Assembly: GCF_002843235.3 (NCBI RefSeq)
Contig: NZ_CP031123.2
Span: forward strand, 3,348,001-3,412,000
From: Providencia huaxiensis
Lineage (GTDB): Bacteria; Pseudomonadota; Gammaproteobacteria; Enterobacterales; Enterobacteriaceae
DNA length: 64,000 nucleotides
Reading direction: 5' to 3'
Positions 10,090 through 18,990 of the stretch are shown piece by piece. The translations under genes and the position numbers were made by a program. Numbering within the stretch: the stretch's first letter is position 1; each line of letters begins with the position of its first letter. The notes beneath the pieces are model-generated. The model was not told the origin of the DNA, did no database searches, and was given only the letters and a program-made list of their open reading frames with translations.

Positions 10090-11340
10090 TTATTTCTCAA
10101 CAACAGCATCCACATTGTGATTATCTTGCTGCGTTGTTTTCTTTTTTGAAACATCATCTTTAAAGAAAATAAGGAAGAAGACTAATACAACGGCTGCAAC
10201 TACTGTTGGGTAGTGCCAATAGGTAACCCATTGAGGCAGTGACGCGGCTCCTGTCTCTGTGACTGTATTGTTGAAAATATAACCACAGACAGTTGAAGCA
10301 AATAATAAGCCTGCACCATTAGAGACGATAAAGCGGATCCCTTGAGCCTGAGCTCGGATTTCTGGGCGCGCCTTTTTATCAACATAGATGTCGCCTGCAG
10401 TAAAGAAAAAGTCCCAACACAAACCTTGCAGTAACAGGCCGATGATAATGAACATCGTGCCAGTATCCATTGCTGCATAAGAGAAAAGGATTGTTCGGAT
10501 AATCCAAGAGCCAATACCTAATGCTAATGTAATTTTAAACCCGAATTTTAACAGCACGAATGACAGCACAAACATGAAGACGATTTCACAGGCCACGCCA
10601 ATCTGCATCATAGATGCTGCGTTATCGAACCCAAGCGCCTTAATGAATACCGGAATATAAGCGGAATAAGCTGTTTTTGGGATCATGAGCACAAAGATGC
10701 TAAACATGAGAATTGCGAAATAGCGGTCTTTAAATAAAGAAAGTGCGTCAAGACATAGAATATCCCTAGGCTTAAATGGTTGGTCTTTTGCTTTCGGAGG
10801 CGTGTCCGGCAGTGTTAAACAGTATAGAGCTAGCACAACACCTGCACCCGCAGCAATATACCAAGTCATGGTACTACCAGAGAAGCCCATTTCACCCATG
10901 ATGAATCCCACAACCATGAAACCGAAATTTCCAAACACTCGGATAACCGGGAACATTTTCACGCCGTTAATGTGCGAGAAAGTAATACTATTGGAGAGTG
11001 CTGTGGTAGGGTAAAACAGCAAACCGACGATAAAGATCAGTAACAAGGTCATTCCAACATTCTGTGTTTCCACAAATTGAGGCACCGTTAGCAACACACC
11101 TGCATTGATAATGTGAAGTACAGCCATAACCTTTTGTGATGAAAAGAATCTATCCGCAATCATTCCGATGAAGAGTGGTGACATGATAGTCGCCAGTCCC
11201 AGTAAAGCATAAGCATTACCAATGATGTTAGCCATTCCATAAGAACTCAATACCAGTCCCATCGTCATATTCCATGCGCCTTGCATGAAATATTGGACAA
11301 ACATCATAATCAACAGCCTGGAAGTTATATTCACGCTCAT
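10090..11340 (-). CDS. MFS transporter of the nucleoside:H+ symporter (NupG/XapB/YegT) family
   Basis: This inner-membrane protein has about 416 residues and 12 predicted helices, and resembles NupG, XapB and YegT (N-terminal FVQYFMQGAWNM, then the LFYPTTALSNSI block). Family members import nucleosides or related compounds with protons. ATG 11340 is preceded by AAGGAGATC, so the longer reading from 11385 is rejected. It begins 10 bases after the MBL-fold hydrolase gene and is followed by the mgtC frame, forming one operon. Neighbours involved in phosphodiesters and galactose suggest it imports a sugar or sugar-phosphate-related product rather than a common nucleoside; this is inference. Confidence 0.82.
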   Translation of the reverse strand: MSVNITSRLLIMMFVQYFMQGAWNMTMGLVLSSYGMANIIGNAYALLGLATIMSPLFIGMIADRFFSSQKVMAVLHIINAGVLLTVPQFVETQNVGMTLLLIFIVGLLFYPTTALSNSITFSHINGVKMFPVIRVFGNFGFMVVGFIMGEMGFSGSTMTWYIAAGAGVVLALYCLTLPDTPPKAKDQPFKPRDILCLDALSLFKDRYFAILMFSIFVLMIPKTAYSAYIPVFIKALGFDNAASMMQIGVACEIVFMFVLSFVLLKFGFKITLALGIGSWIIRTILFSYAAMDTGTMFIIIGLLLQGLCWDFFFTAGDIYVDKKARPEIRAQAQGIRFIVSNGAGLLFASTVCGYIFNNTVTETGAASLPQWVTYWHYPTVVAAVVLVFFLIFFKDDVSKKKTTQQDNHNVDAVVEK

Positions 11341-11350
11341 AGTGATCTCC

Positions 11351-12172
11351 TTAGTTTGCTTCAACCGTGAGGCCGTCAGAAGCAACTAAAATGTTATGTT
11401 CAGCGCAAATACTTTCCAGATTTTCATGTAATAAACGCGCGCTGTGTGAGATATGGGAAACCAATGTTTTTGTCTTCGAGTGTATACAGCCTTGATCTTC
11501 CAGCTTCTGTTTGGCTGCAAACACGGTTTCCAAACTCATGTGATTGTCCGTTCTATCATCACCATTCAAGCCATAGGTACATTCTAAAACAACGATATCC
11601 AACGGCTTATCGACAAGCCAGTTCCAAGTCAATTCAGGGAACCAACCGGAGTCATGTCCATAAAAAATACTCTTTCCACCTTTCTCTACATGATACACAA
11701 AACAATATTCCCACTTTGCATGATTAGCCAGCAAGGGGGTGATTTTATAGCCATTATGCTCAACGGTTTCATAGGGAACCATACAATGAAAGCCGAAGCG
11801 CTCTTTGCTGTAACCAGGTAAAACACTGATAGAGCCATTAATTGCTCTGTCGTTACCAAAAATGTGCAAAGGGTGACATATTTCGTAGCCATAACCTTCC
11901 ATACGGCTATATAAATCGCCAACATTAAAGTGGTCAGGGTGAGTATGCGTAAAAAGAAGCGTTTCAATATCAGTCGCATCACGACCATCTCGCAATAACT
12001 GATGACTGAACGTCGGAGACATATCTACTAGCATAACATCATCAATGATAGCGGATGACTGGGTTCGAATATCTTTTCCGCCTAGCCGGCGTGCCTCTAA
12101 ACAATGTTCACATCGACAAAATGGATTTGGGATACCTTCGGAAGCAGCTGTACCTAAAAAATGGATTTTCAT
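11351..12172 (-). CDS. MBL-fold metallohydrolase, PhnP-like
   Basis: The 273-residue cytosolic protein has the metallo-beta-lactamase metal motif HTHPDH (about 76-81), a further H in NHAKW, D in GHDSG, and a late H in SHISH. The N-terminal GTAASEGIPNPFCRCEHC resembles PhnP, the cyclic phosphodiesterase that opens 5-phosphoribosyl 1,2-cyclic phosphate in phosphonate breakdown. No C-P lyase genes are present, so another cyclic phosphate or phosphodiester is likely. ATG 12172 has AAGGA seven bases upstream. It is the first gene of the operon with the transporter and mgtC, divergent from the chimeric regulator and preceded by a LacI-type operator. Confidence 0.8.
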   Translation of the reverse strand: MKIHFLGTAASEGIPNPFCRCEHCLEARRLGGKDIRTQSSAIIDDVMLVDMSPTFSHQLLRDGRDATDIETLLFTHTHPDHFNVGDLYSRMEGYGYEICHPLHIFGNDRAINGSISVLPGYSKERFGFHCMVPYETVEHNGYKITPLLANHAKWEYCFVYHVEKGGKSIFYGHDSGWFPELTWNWLVDKPLDIVVLECTYGLNGDDRTDNHMSLETVFAAKQKLEDQGCIHSKTKTLVSHISHSARLLHENLESICAEHNILVASDGLTVEAN

Positions 12173-12213
12173 AGTGAATTCCTTTTATTTGTAATTATCA
12201 TGCTTATCTGCAT

Positions 12214-12227
12214 TTGATACGTATCAA
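12214..12227. promoter_or_regulatory. LacI-type operator, perfect palindrome
   Basis: TTGATACGTATCAA is a perfect 14-bp palindrome with the central CG typical of LacI-family operators. It is 42 bases upstream of the MBL-fold gene start. Confidence 0.7.
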
Positions 12228-12270
12228 TATATATAATTTAAGATAATCACAAAGCTTTTATAGTGAATTA

Positions 12271-12286
12271 AGTGATCATGTTCAAA
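12271..12286. promoter_or_regulatory. candidate CRP binding site
   Basis: AGTGA-TCATGT-TCAAA matches 8 of 10 conserved CRP bases with correct 6-base spacing, between the two operators. Confidence 0.4.
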
Positions 12287-12391
12287 GTAAAATTCACTAA
12301 TACCAAAAATATCAATGCAATAAGTCAAAGTTAATTAGATGTAAAAGAATTGAATTCATTATGTTCTTAGTCATACAATAAGTCCTATATG

Positions 12392-12405
12392 ATGATACGA
12401 ATCAA
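12392..12405. promoter_or_regulatory. LacI-type operator
   Basis: ATGATACGAATCAA differs from the perfect site at 12214 in two of 14 positions. It lies 70 bases upstream of the regulator gene, consistent with autoregulation. Confidence 0.6.
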
Positions 12406-12474
12406 TTTCATTTATCTTTATATAACCTCAAATTAAGGTATTATTATTGACAGTCAATTTGGAGGGGATAATCA

Positions 12475-14655
12475 ATGGCAACGATGAGGGATATTTGTAG
12501 GATTGCTGGTGTTTCGCACGGCACAGTCTCTAATGTGTTAAATGGGCGTGGTAACGTCAGCGTAGAGAAAATGGAAGCTGTGTTAAATGCAGCCAAAGAA
12601 CTGGGCTATAGCGTTAACACACAAGCTCAATTACTCAGAGCAAATACAAATATTAAGATTGCTATTGTACTCCCCCACCTAACATCAGAAAAATACACTG
12701 TACTATTCAACTCTATTCGCCAAACGATCGAAGAGTGTTCAGATTTGCCATTTGATATCTTCCTGACTGATGACCTCAAATCTAAAGAATTGAAAGTGCT
12801 GCAAAAAATCGCCTCCGGTGGATATAAAAGTGTTATCTCTGTTAGTTGTCTTGATGATGCTGCTATTTATTTTGATACGCTTCAAATTGCCCCTGAAAAT
12901 GTGACTTTTGTCTATCGAAAACCCCAAAATGCTAAAATCCATTTTGGCCTTGACTACGTTCAGGCAGCTGAAGCCATCGCAAATCAGATAGCAAAAAACT
13001 CATATAAAAGAATTGGAGTTTTTGCCGAGGCCTCACATCATTTGAATAGTGAGGAGTTTGTGCGGGAAGTACGGCTATCATTACAAAAATACGTGCCGAA
13101 TATCGAAATTGTTGTGTGCTACTCAAGCGACCTCGAATCCTACAATACCGCATTTGATTTTTTCGCAAATAACCAAAAGTTAGATGCAATCATTACGCAA
13201 GATCTCGAAAGAACTCGATATATCACTCAGGCTAGTTATTTCGGAAGCTCGAGAGCTGCGCCCCGTATTTTTTCATTAACTGGCAGCACACCGCCAATGG
13301 TTAATGGAATATATTGCTCCCCGATTAATTACGCCCAATTAGGTCAAGATGTTGCTATTCGCTTATTTCAAAATGAGGGGCAAAAGCTAGAACAGGAACC
13401 GCAAATCTCCAACCCTTGTAGCCGTGTTTACACCAGTGAGGTTAGAGATGGTGAACGTCTTCGAATTGATACGCTTAATTTACTAACGATCCCCAGTCCT
13501 TCAACCGACGCATTACAAAAGCTGCTTCCTAACTTTTTCGCCCAAACAGGAGTCCACGTTAATATCTCTGTTCGCCCCTTTGGTGAGATATTCAACATCC
13601 TTAATACGATAGAAGAGCATGCTTTTTACGATTTATTACGCGTTGATGTCGCTTTCTTTCCTTGGTTTGCAGAAAAGACACTCGTTCCACTTAGTGCGAT
13701 AGGTAATGGATTAACAGACTTGCAATCAAAGTACACAGAACAAAAGCAAAACCGATTCTGTTTGGTTAATGGCACAGCCTATGCAATGCCGTTGGATGCA
13801 AGTGTACAACTTATGTTTTACAGAAAAGACCTATTCGAAGACCCAATTACAAAACGCATGTACTTTGAATCGACAGGCAAAGAGCTGAAAGTTCCTTCTA
13901 CTTTTGAAGAATACGACAAAATAAGCCATTTTTTCTATACTCATCGAGAAGCAGGCAACGAGAATAAACCTTATGGCTCCTCTTCGACAACAGGCAGTGC
14001 TGGAATAATCTCATCAGAGTACCTGCTACGCTATTATGCCGCAGGTGGACGCTTGTTTGACACCAGTACAGAACCAAGTTTAAGCCCTTTGATTGCTGAG
14101 AAAGTGCTTACTGACTACATGAACCAACTCTCCTACACAGACCGGATTAACAGTGAGTGGTGGGGAGAATCGATAAAACGGTTTGAGTCAGGAGGCCTTG
14201 CGATGAATATCGCGTATATGAATTTATTTAATGATGTAGCTCATAGCCCCATGTCCAATAACATTGGATTCGCCCCAGTGCCTGGAGGAAAGCCTCAAAT
14301 TGGCGGTGGGGTTTTAGGTATGTCACGTTGTAGTAAAAAGACAGAATTAGTCGAGCATTTTTACCGCTGGCTATACTCTGACGTCATTCAGGATCATATA
14401 CTGATGCTTGGTGGGAATACTATTCAGCGTAATTATATTTACATGCAAGAGGTTAGGCAGCGTTATCCTTGGCTTTCGCTTTCATATAATGAAATTAGGA
14501 CGGGAGTCCGTGAATCCACAATGCCTAATGGAGAAGCATTTAATCTTCGTCAGGCTGAAAATATCATTGGCCGTGGGGTCATTGATGCTTTAGATGGGTT
14601 AATGACCATTCAGGAAACCATTCAGAAGATAAATCTAGGGTTAAAAAATCTTTAA
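12475..14655 (+). CDS. chimeric regulator: LacI-type DNA-binding and sensor domains fused to a solute-binding-protein domain
   Basis: The 726-residue protein is about twice the length of a LacI regulator. Residues 1-50 form a LacI helix-turn-helix (TMRDICRIAGVSHGTVSNVL). About 58-325 is a periplasmic-binding-protein-like sensor domain (IKIAIVLPHL, RIGVFAEA, DAIITQD). From about 330 to the end it resembles an ABC transporter sugar-binding protein of SBP family 1, with AYAMPLDASVQLMFYRKDLF, a GGRLFD segment and GFAPVPGG. There is no signal peptide, so the binding domain stays in the cytoplasm. The start is ATG after GGAGG. It is divergent from the MBL-transporter operon and probably regulates that operon, itself, galET and the phosphodiester glycosidase through the recurring operators. 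The ligand is unknown. Confidence 0.85.
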   Translation: MATMRDICRIAGVSHGTVSNVLNGRGNVSVEKMEAVLNAAKELGYSVNTQAQLLRANTNIKIAIVLPHLTSEKYTVLFNSIRQTIEECSDLPFDIFLTDDLKSKELKVLQKIASGGYKSVISVSCLDDAAIYFDTLQIAPENVTFVYRKPQNAKIHFGLDYVQAAEAIANQIAKNSYKRIGVFAEASHHLNSEEFVREVRLSLQKYVPNIEIVVCYSSDLESYNTAFDFFANNQKLDAIITQDLERTRYITQASYFGSSRAAPRIFSLTGSTPPMVNGIYCSPINYAQLGQDVAIRLFQNEGQKLEQEPQISNPCSRVYTSEVRDGERLRIDTLNLLTIPSPSTDALQKLLPNFFAQTGVHVNISVRPFGEIFNILNTIEEHAFYDLLRVDVAFFPWFAEKTLVPLSAIGNGLTDLQSKYTEQKQNRFCLVNGTAYAMPLDASVQLMFYRKDLFEDPITKRMYFESTGKELKVPSTFEEYDKISHFFYTHREAGNENKPYGSSSTTGSAGIISSEYLLRYYAAGGRLFDTSTEPSLSPLIAEKVLTDYMNQLSYTDRINSEWWGESIKRFESGGLAMNIAYMNLFNDVAHSPMSNNIGFAPVPGGKPQIGGGVLGMSRCSKKTELVEHFYRWLYSDVIQDHILMLGGNTIQRNYIYMQEVRQRYPWLSLSYNEIRTGVRESTMPNGEAFNLRQAENIIGRGVIDALDGLMTIQETIQKINLGLKNL

Positions 14656-14661
14656 AAATAC

Positions 14662-14700
14662 AGGCCACAGCCTCTCGAGGCCGTGGTCTTGTTTAATTTT
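14662..14700. terminator. terminator between the regulator gene and galT
   Basis: A GC-rich inverted repeat (CCACAGCCTC with GAGGCCGTGG, one mismatch) is followed by a T-rich run at 14689-14700. It lies between convergent genes and may work in both directions. Confidence 0.7.
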
Positions 14701-15742
14701 TATAATGTATATCACTAACGGCTCTTAGTTTCTCTGCAGCCTGTTCTGGAGTCAAATCTCGTTGCGTTTCAGCCAACATTTCATAGCCTACCATAAATTT
14801 TCGTACTGAAGATGAACGTAGTAATGGCGGATAAAATTGGGCGTGTAACTGCCAATGGTTAATGCTCTGGCCATCCTTGAAGAAAGGTGCAAAGTGCCAT
14901 CCCATCGAGTAAGGGAAAGATGTTTTGAACAGGTTGTCATAGCGTGAAGTGAGCTTTTTTAATGCAAGTGCGAGGTCACCCTGCATCTCTTCCGTTAATT
15001 CATTCATGCGATGAACAATTGATTTTGGCATCAATATTGTTTCAAATGGCCAAGCCGCCCAATATGGAACCACCGCAATCCAATGCTCCGTTTCTACCAC
15101 CGTGCGTTTTCCGTCACTCATTTCAAAAGCAGCGTAGTCCAAAAGGAGATTGGAGCCATTTTCCTTATAGTAACGCTGTAGGTTTTCATCTTTTCGCTTT
15201 ATTTCGTTAGGAAGAAAATCAGAGGCCCAAATCTGCCCGTGAGGGTGAGGTTGTGAGCACCCCATCATTTCACCTTTGTTTTCAAACGCTTGAACCCACA
15301 AATACTCCTCCCCAAGTTCAGAAAGCTGTTCGTTCCATGTTTTCACGACGTCTTTAATTTGTGAAACACTCAGTTCTGGCAATGTTTTACTGTGATCTGG
15401 AGAAAAGCATATCACTCGACTAAGACCTCGCACAGCTTGAGTGCGGAGCAAACGAGTTATATTTTCAGGCTGTGCAGAACCTTGCGGTGTTAAGGCAGAA
15501 AAGTCATTTTGGAAAACAAAAGTTCCTTTGTAGTCTGGGTTTATCTCACCTGAGACTCTTTTATTTGTTGGGCATAAAAAACACTTTTCATCATATTCAG
15601 GCTGTTTTGTTGCCTCAGGAGCCTCATCCATGCCATTCCACGGTCTTTTAGCTCGGTGAGGTGACACAAGCACCCACTGGTCAGTTAGCGGGTTATACCG
15701 GCGATGTGGCACCTCTGTTGGGTCGAATTTGGGTAAACTCAT
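14693..15742 (-). CDS. galT: galactose-1-phosphate uridylyltransferase
   Basis: GalT exchanges UMP between UDP-glucose and galactose 1-phosphate, giving UDP-galactose and glucose 1-phosphate (Leloir pathway, cytosol). The protein has 349 residues, the usual length. The HPHGQIW motif holds the uridylylated nucleophile H168. C54 and C57 are the first zinc ligands, and the C-terminal block [18 protein letters not shown] is conserved. I chose ATG 15742 (MSLPKFDP) because TGAGGT lies just upstream; the alternative ATG at 15754 would itself overlap that ribosome binding site. It follows galE directly. No galK or galM follows, which is unusual for a gal operon. Confidence 0.97.
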   Translation of the reverse strand: MSLPKFDPTEVPHRRYNPLTDQWVLVSPHRAKRPWNGMDEAPEATKQPEYDEKCFLCPTNKRVSGEINPDYKGTFVFQNDFSALTPQGSAQPENITRLLRTQAVRGLSRVICFSPDHSKTLPELSVSQIKDVVKTWNEQLSELGEEYLWVQAFENKGEMMGCSQPHPHGQIWASDFLPNEIKRKDENLQRYYKENGSNLLLDYAAFEMSDGKRTVVETEHWIAVVPYWAAWPFETILMPKSIVHRMNELTEEMQGDLALALKKLTSRYDNLFKTSFPYSMGWHFAPFFKDGQSINHWQLHAQFYPPLLRSSSVRKFMVGYEMLAETQRDLTPEQAAEKLRAVSDIHYKN

Positions 15743-15750
15743 GTTGGACC

Positions 15751-16791
15751 TCATTTATTAATATTTGAATCGTTGTAGCCTTCCGGGTTATTGCTTTGCC
15801 AACGCCAAGCATCATCAGCCATATCCTGAATGTTTCGTGTTGCCTTCCAGTGGAGTTCACGTTGGGCTTTCTCCGGTGTTGACCAATACTCTGCAATATC
15901 ACCTTGACGACGGGCTTTAAATTCGTGAGCAATGGGCTTGCCACAAGCAACCTCAAATGCATGAAGCATTTCTAAAACACTGGTACCTTTGCCCGTTCCC
16001 AAATTATAAACATGTAGCCCAGGCTGCTTGCTCACCACATCCAGTGCTGCAACATGTCCATCCGCCAGATCCATAACGTGGATATAATCCCGAACGCCAG
16101 TACCATCAATCGTGGGGTAGTCATCACCAAAAATTGAAAGGATAGGACGCTTACCAACAGCGACTTGAGTAATATAAGGGGTAAGATTATTGGGGATCCC
16201 TGACGGGTCTTCCCCCATCTCGCCAGACGAGTGTGCCCCGACGGGGTTAAAATAACGTAACAGGGTTATTGACCACTCAGGCGCTGAACTCTGCAAGTCC
16301 GTTAAAATACGTTCAACCATGTGCTTGCTCGTTCCGTAAGGGCTGGTCGTTGCCCCCGTACTGAAGGTTTCGTCTATAGGTACAGTGTCAGGCTCACCGT
16401 AAACAGTGGCAGACGAACTGAAAATGATGCTGTGAATGCCATGTTCTTGCATTACTTTAAGCAATACAAGCGTGCCATTGACGTTTACATCATAGTAACT
16501 AAGTGGCTTTTCAACAGACTCGCCCACTGCCTTTAAACCTGCAAAATGAATAACAGATTGAATATTATGTGCTTTAAAGATACAGCGAAGCATACTTGCT
16601 TCTCTTATATCCCCTTCGAAAAATACAGGACGGACACCTGTCAGTTTTTCAATTCGGTTTAACACTTCTATATTCGAATTTATTAGATTATCGAGTATCA
16701 CAGGGATATAACCCGCTTTAATGAGTTCGACACAAGTATGACTTCCGATATAGCCCATTCCCCCTGAGACTAAAATTTCTACTTTTTCCAT
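15751..16791 (-). CDS. galE: UDP-glucose 4-epimerase
   Basis: GalE interconverts UDP-galactose and UDP-glucose with bound NAD. It has 346 residues (E. coli 338). The Rossmann motif GGMGYIG is at 10-16, and the catalytic S127, Y152 and K156 (YxxxK) are in place. It is the first gene of a two-gene galE-galT operon. A LacI-type near-palindrome lies 37 bases upstream of the start and a possible CRP site a little further out. The operon is divergent from the exported phosphodiester glycosidase, which suggests a shared inducer. Confidence 0.97.
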   Translation of the reverse strand: MEKVEILVSGGMGYIGSHTCVELIKAGYIPVILDNLINSNIEVLNRIEKLTGVRPVFFEGDIREASMLRCIFKAHNIQSVIHFAGLKAVGESVEKPLSYYDVNVNGTLVLLKVMQEHGIHSIIFSSSATVYGEPDTVPIDETFSTGATTSPYGTSKHMVERILTDLQSSAPEWSITLLRYFNPVGAHSSGEMGEDPSGIPNNLTPYITQVAVGKRPILSIFGDDYPTIDGTGVRDYIHVMDLADGHVAALDVVSKQPGLHVYNLGTGKGTSVLEMLHAFEVACGKPIAHEFKARRQGDIAEYWSTPEKAQRELHWKATRNIQDMADDAWRWQSNNPEGYNDSNINK

Positions 16792-16827
16792 ATTGACCTC
16801 GCTGAATCGATTTTATCAATCATACGA

Positions 16828-16841
16828 TTTGAACGTATCAA
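16828..16841. promoter_or_regulatory. LacI-type operator, one good half-site
   Basis: TTTGAACGTATCAA has a perfect right half (GTATCAA) and a partly matching left half, compared with TTGATACGTATCAA. Confidence 0.45.
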
Positions 16842-17000
16842 TTCCATGTGTTGGTGTTAAAAATTGAACAGAGATCACAATACATATCCAAAATTAATTT
16901 TAATTACGAATTGCCAATAGGGTTCTTTGATTGTTTTTACATGGCAGGCTTTAACTTAATTATTGCAGTCGCTGTTATGTTTATTTTTGCTTTTCTAAAG

Positions 17001-17014
17001 TTATACGTTCCAAT
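17001..17014. promoter_or_regulatory. LacI-type operator, imperfect
   Basis: GTTATACGTTCCAA matches 10 of 14 positions of the perfect site at 12214, with the central ACGT kept. Confidence 0.4.
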
Positions 17015-17175
17015 TCCGAGGTGCTGAAATTGCTCTCTTGTGTTTTGCATCTACACTTTCTATTAGCGAACGGAACTATTTGATATTTTAAGTTTTATAA
17101 TAATATCAACCACAGTAATCACTAAAAAAACAAACGGACTTGACCATCCAAATTATGAACCTTAAGGCGTCCAAC

Positions 17176-18744
17176 ATGGCAAACATAGTTAAGTTAATGA
17201 AGTCATTATTTTATATGACATTAATGCTCTTTATTTATGGATTACCAGTGCATGCAAATGAGATGAAGGAAACAGAATCATGGGTAAGCTGGGGGGAGCA
17301 ATCCATCAGTCTGGGTAGCCCTCCAATTTATAGCTTTAAAGCCAAAAGTGATGTAAAAGTGAGAAATAACGAAAGGCCTCTATTGGTAGACGTCTATCTA
17401 CATAATATGAAATACCAAGGGCCCAATTACGACCAGACACGAGTCCGAGTAACCGCATCAGCTAAACACGTGATTTCTGGAAAATTGATGCGACAAGAAT
17501 CAAATGAAGTATTTGGAAAAATCAAAGAATTTAAAACTCGATTTGAGTTCCCTGCTATCCGCTCAGGGGATTACGAAATCGAAATTGAAATGATAAAAAT
17601 TGAATACCTCGATGATAACTATCCTGTCTGGTCCTTCGTAATTAAAGGAGCTGATAGCCGAAAAGGAACTTCATTCATAGCAGGACAAGCTGCCTATGAA
17701 GCTAATCGAATTCATTTAGCGGCATCAGATGTACAAAAGACTAAAAAGGCAGGTCAATACGTTTTCGGTCAAAGAAAAGATCATACAGATTATTATGAGG
17801 TTCCTGTCATTCTCGGGTCGGACAGTTATACAGTTAGACTGACCGGTAGCCTTCTGATGATCCCTAAACTCATTGATAGAGTTCGCTATGTATACCCGCA
17901 TCTGCTAGGAGATATGCATAAGGGTAAGTCTGAGCGCTGTGAATACAACGCTTACGCTACCGTAGATTATCAGCATCAAAACGCTGAAATCTATACGCCG
18001 TATGAAGCCTGGCAAGAACTTGATGGCCCTTTAGTGGCACTAAATGCCAATTTCTTTGATATCCGCAAGCAAGCTGCGCAAACCAACTGGAAGATGAATC
18101 GGTGTTCATCTCCAATGGGTATGTATTATGACAATGTAACAAAAGGGCCAACTCAAGGTACTCATAATTCTCCAAATAAATATCTCGCGGGCTTGCCTTA
18201 TTTTATAAACCCTAACAACTATAAATCTATCAAACTCGATACAATGCTTTGGCTCGATGATGTTTATTCACATCGCATGCTGATCCATGCAGACTCACTG
18301 GAAGCAAAAAATGTCGAACAACAGATGAAAGAGTTAGACCGTGATGGATTCAAATATATTGCTGTTTCCGGTGTGGGGATTAACGACCGAATAGAGGATC
18401 CTTCTATTACCCCATCATATGCAGAAAGAGGGTTGGGTAGAGTGGCGATGAGTTTTAATGAAGATGAAAATCTGATTTATATCTATCAAGGAGGAGACGT
18501 AGATGATGGCCTAGACCGTCGTGAGCTATATGGCCTGTTCAAAGCATTACATGTAGATAATGCAATTGAGTTCTCTGGTGGCCCATACGCTGCTATCGCA
18601 ATCAAAGATGATAGTTTCACTGTTTATGGTGGAATAAGAACAAAATCTTCTTGTCCTGATAACCGTGTATGGTGTTCAGCACCTACAAACGAAAATGGGA
18701 AACCTGGCGCAACACCTGCATGGTTAGGCATTTCAAACCGTTAA
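17176..18744 (+). CDS. exported phosphodiester glycosidase (NAGPA-domain) family protein
   Basis: NAGPA-type enzymes remove a sugar from a sugar-1-phosphodiester; the animal member uncovers mannose 6-phosphate. The C-terminal half (about residues 240-520) has the family landmarks: ALNANFFD, a CSSPMG block, GLGRVAMSF, and IEFSGGPYAA where many members read LDGGGS. The N-terminal part (about 30-230) is a beta-rich region I do not recognise. A hydrophobic signal segment at the N-terminus (cut near HANE) implies export. I chose ATG 17176 because AAGG sits eight bases upstream; ATG 17155 and TTG 17140 are alternatives that would lengthen the signal. The DGGGS-type motif is degenerate, so activity needs testing. 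It is divergent from galE-galT, suggesting a galactose-containing substrate. Confidence 0.75.
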   Translation: MANIVKLMKSLFYMTLMLFIYGLPVHANEMKETESWVSWGEQSISLGSPPIYSFKAKSDVKVRNNERPLLVDVYLHNMKYQGPNYDQTRVRVTASAKHVISGKLMRQESNEVFGKIKEFKTRFEFPAIRSGDYEIEIEMIKIEYLDDNYPVWSFVIKGADSRKGTSFIAGQAAYEANRIHLAASDVQKTKKAGQYVFGQRKDHTDYYEVPVILGSDSYTVRLTGSLLMIPKLIDRVRYVYPHLLGDMHKGKSERCEYNAYATVDYQHQNAEIYTPYEAWQELDGPLVALNANFFDIRKQAAQTNWKMNRCSSPMGMYYDNVTKGPTQGTHNSPNKYLAGLPYFINPNNYKSIKLDTMLWLDDVYSHRMLIHADSLEAKNVEQQMKELDRDGFKYIAVSGVGINDRIEDPSITPSYAERGLGRVAMSFNEDENLIYIYQGGDVDDGLDRRELYGLFKALHVDNAIEFSGGPYAAIAIKDDSFTVYGGIRTKSSCPDNRVWCSAPTNENGKPGATPAWLGISNR

Positions 18745-18934
18745 TTTCCGCTCAACCCGAAGAAATGGCACTGTATTCGCTATGCAGTTTCTTCACCAAC
18801 GGCTAAACCGACGATACGAGCTACCCACCCGTAGCTCGCTACAAAATAGACGTTCTAGGTCATATCAAACCAATCAAACTGAGGTACCGTAGAGTTAACA
18901 ACCATCTCCTTAAGGAATGGTTTAATGCAGACCA

Positions 18935-18965
18935 CAAAAAAGGATAGTTTTTAGCTATCCTTTTA
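18935..18965 (-). terminator. rho-independent terminator of rraB
   Basis: The stem AGGATAG/CTATCCT has a 7-base loop and is flanked by A and T runs on both sides. Read on the minus strand it ends in six T residues, 26 bases after the rraB stop. Confidence 0.8.
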
Positions 18966-18990
18966 AGTAATTATATGATGTGACTAATAA

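Larger units (their letters stand above)
12173..12474. promoter_or_regulatory. divergent control region between MBL-transporter operon and regulator gene
   Basis: This 302-bp AT-rich gap holds two LacI-type palindromes (12214-12227 and 12392-12405, centres 178 bp apart) and a CRP-like site between them at 12271-12286 (AGTGA-TCATGT-TCAAA, 8 of 10 conserved bases). The spacing would allow DNA looping. The regulator's Shine-Dalgarno GGAGG is at 12461-12465. Confidence 0.6.
16792..17175. promoter_or_regulatory. divergent control region between galE and the phosphodiester glycosidase gene
   Basis: This AT-rich gap holds two LacI-type sites (16828-16841 and 17001-17014) and a CRP-like site (16864-16879, TTGAA-CAGAGA-TCACA, perfect right half only). 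The two operator-like sites also share the flanking bases AATTCC on the same side. The layout mirrors the other divergent region at 12173-12474. Confidence 0.5.

Noticed and set aside
11351..12172. Assigning the MBL-fold gene as true phnP of a C-P lyase operon
   Set aside because: No phnG-M genes are present, and the phosphonate genes in this window use the separate PhnWX route; only family resemblance is claimed.
18745..18934. Possible small RNA gene between the glycosidase gene and rraB
   Set aside because: No promoter-terminator pair oriented for it; the only hairpin fits as the rraB terminator.
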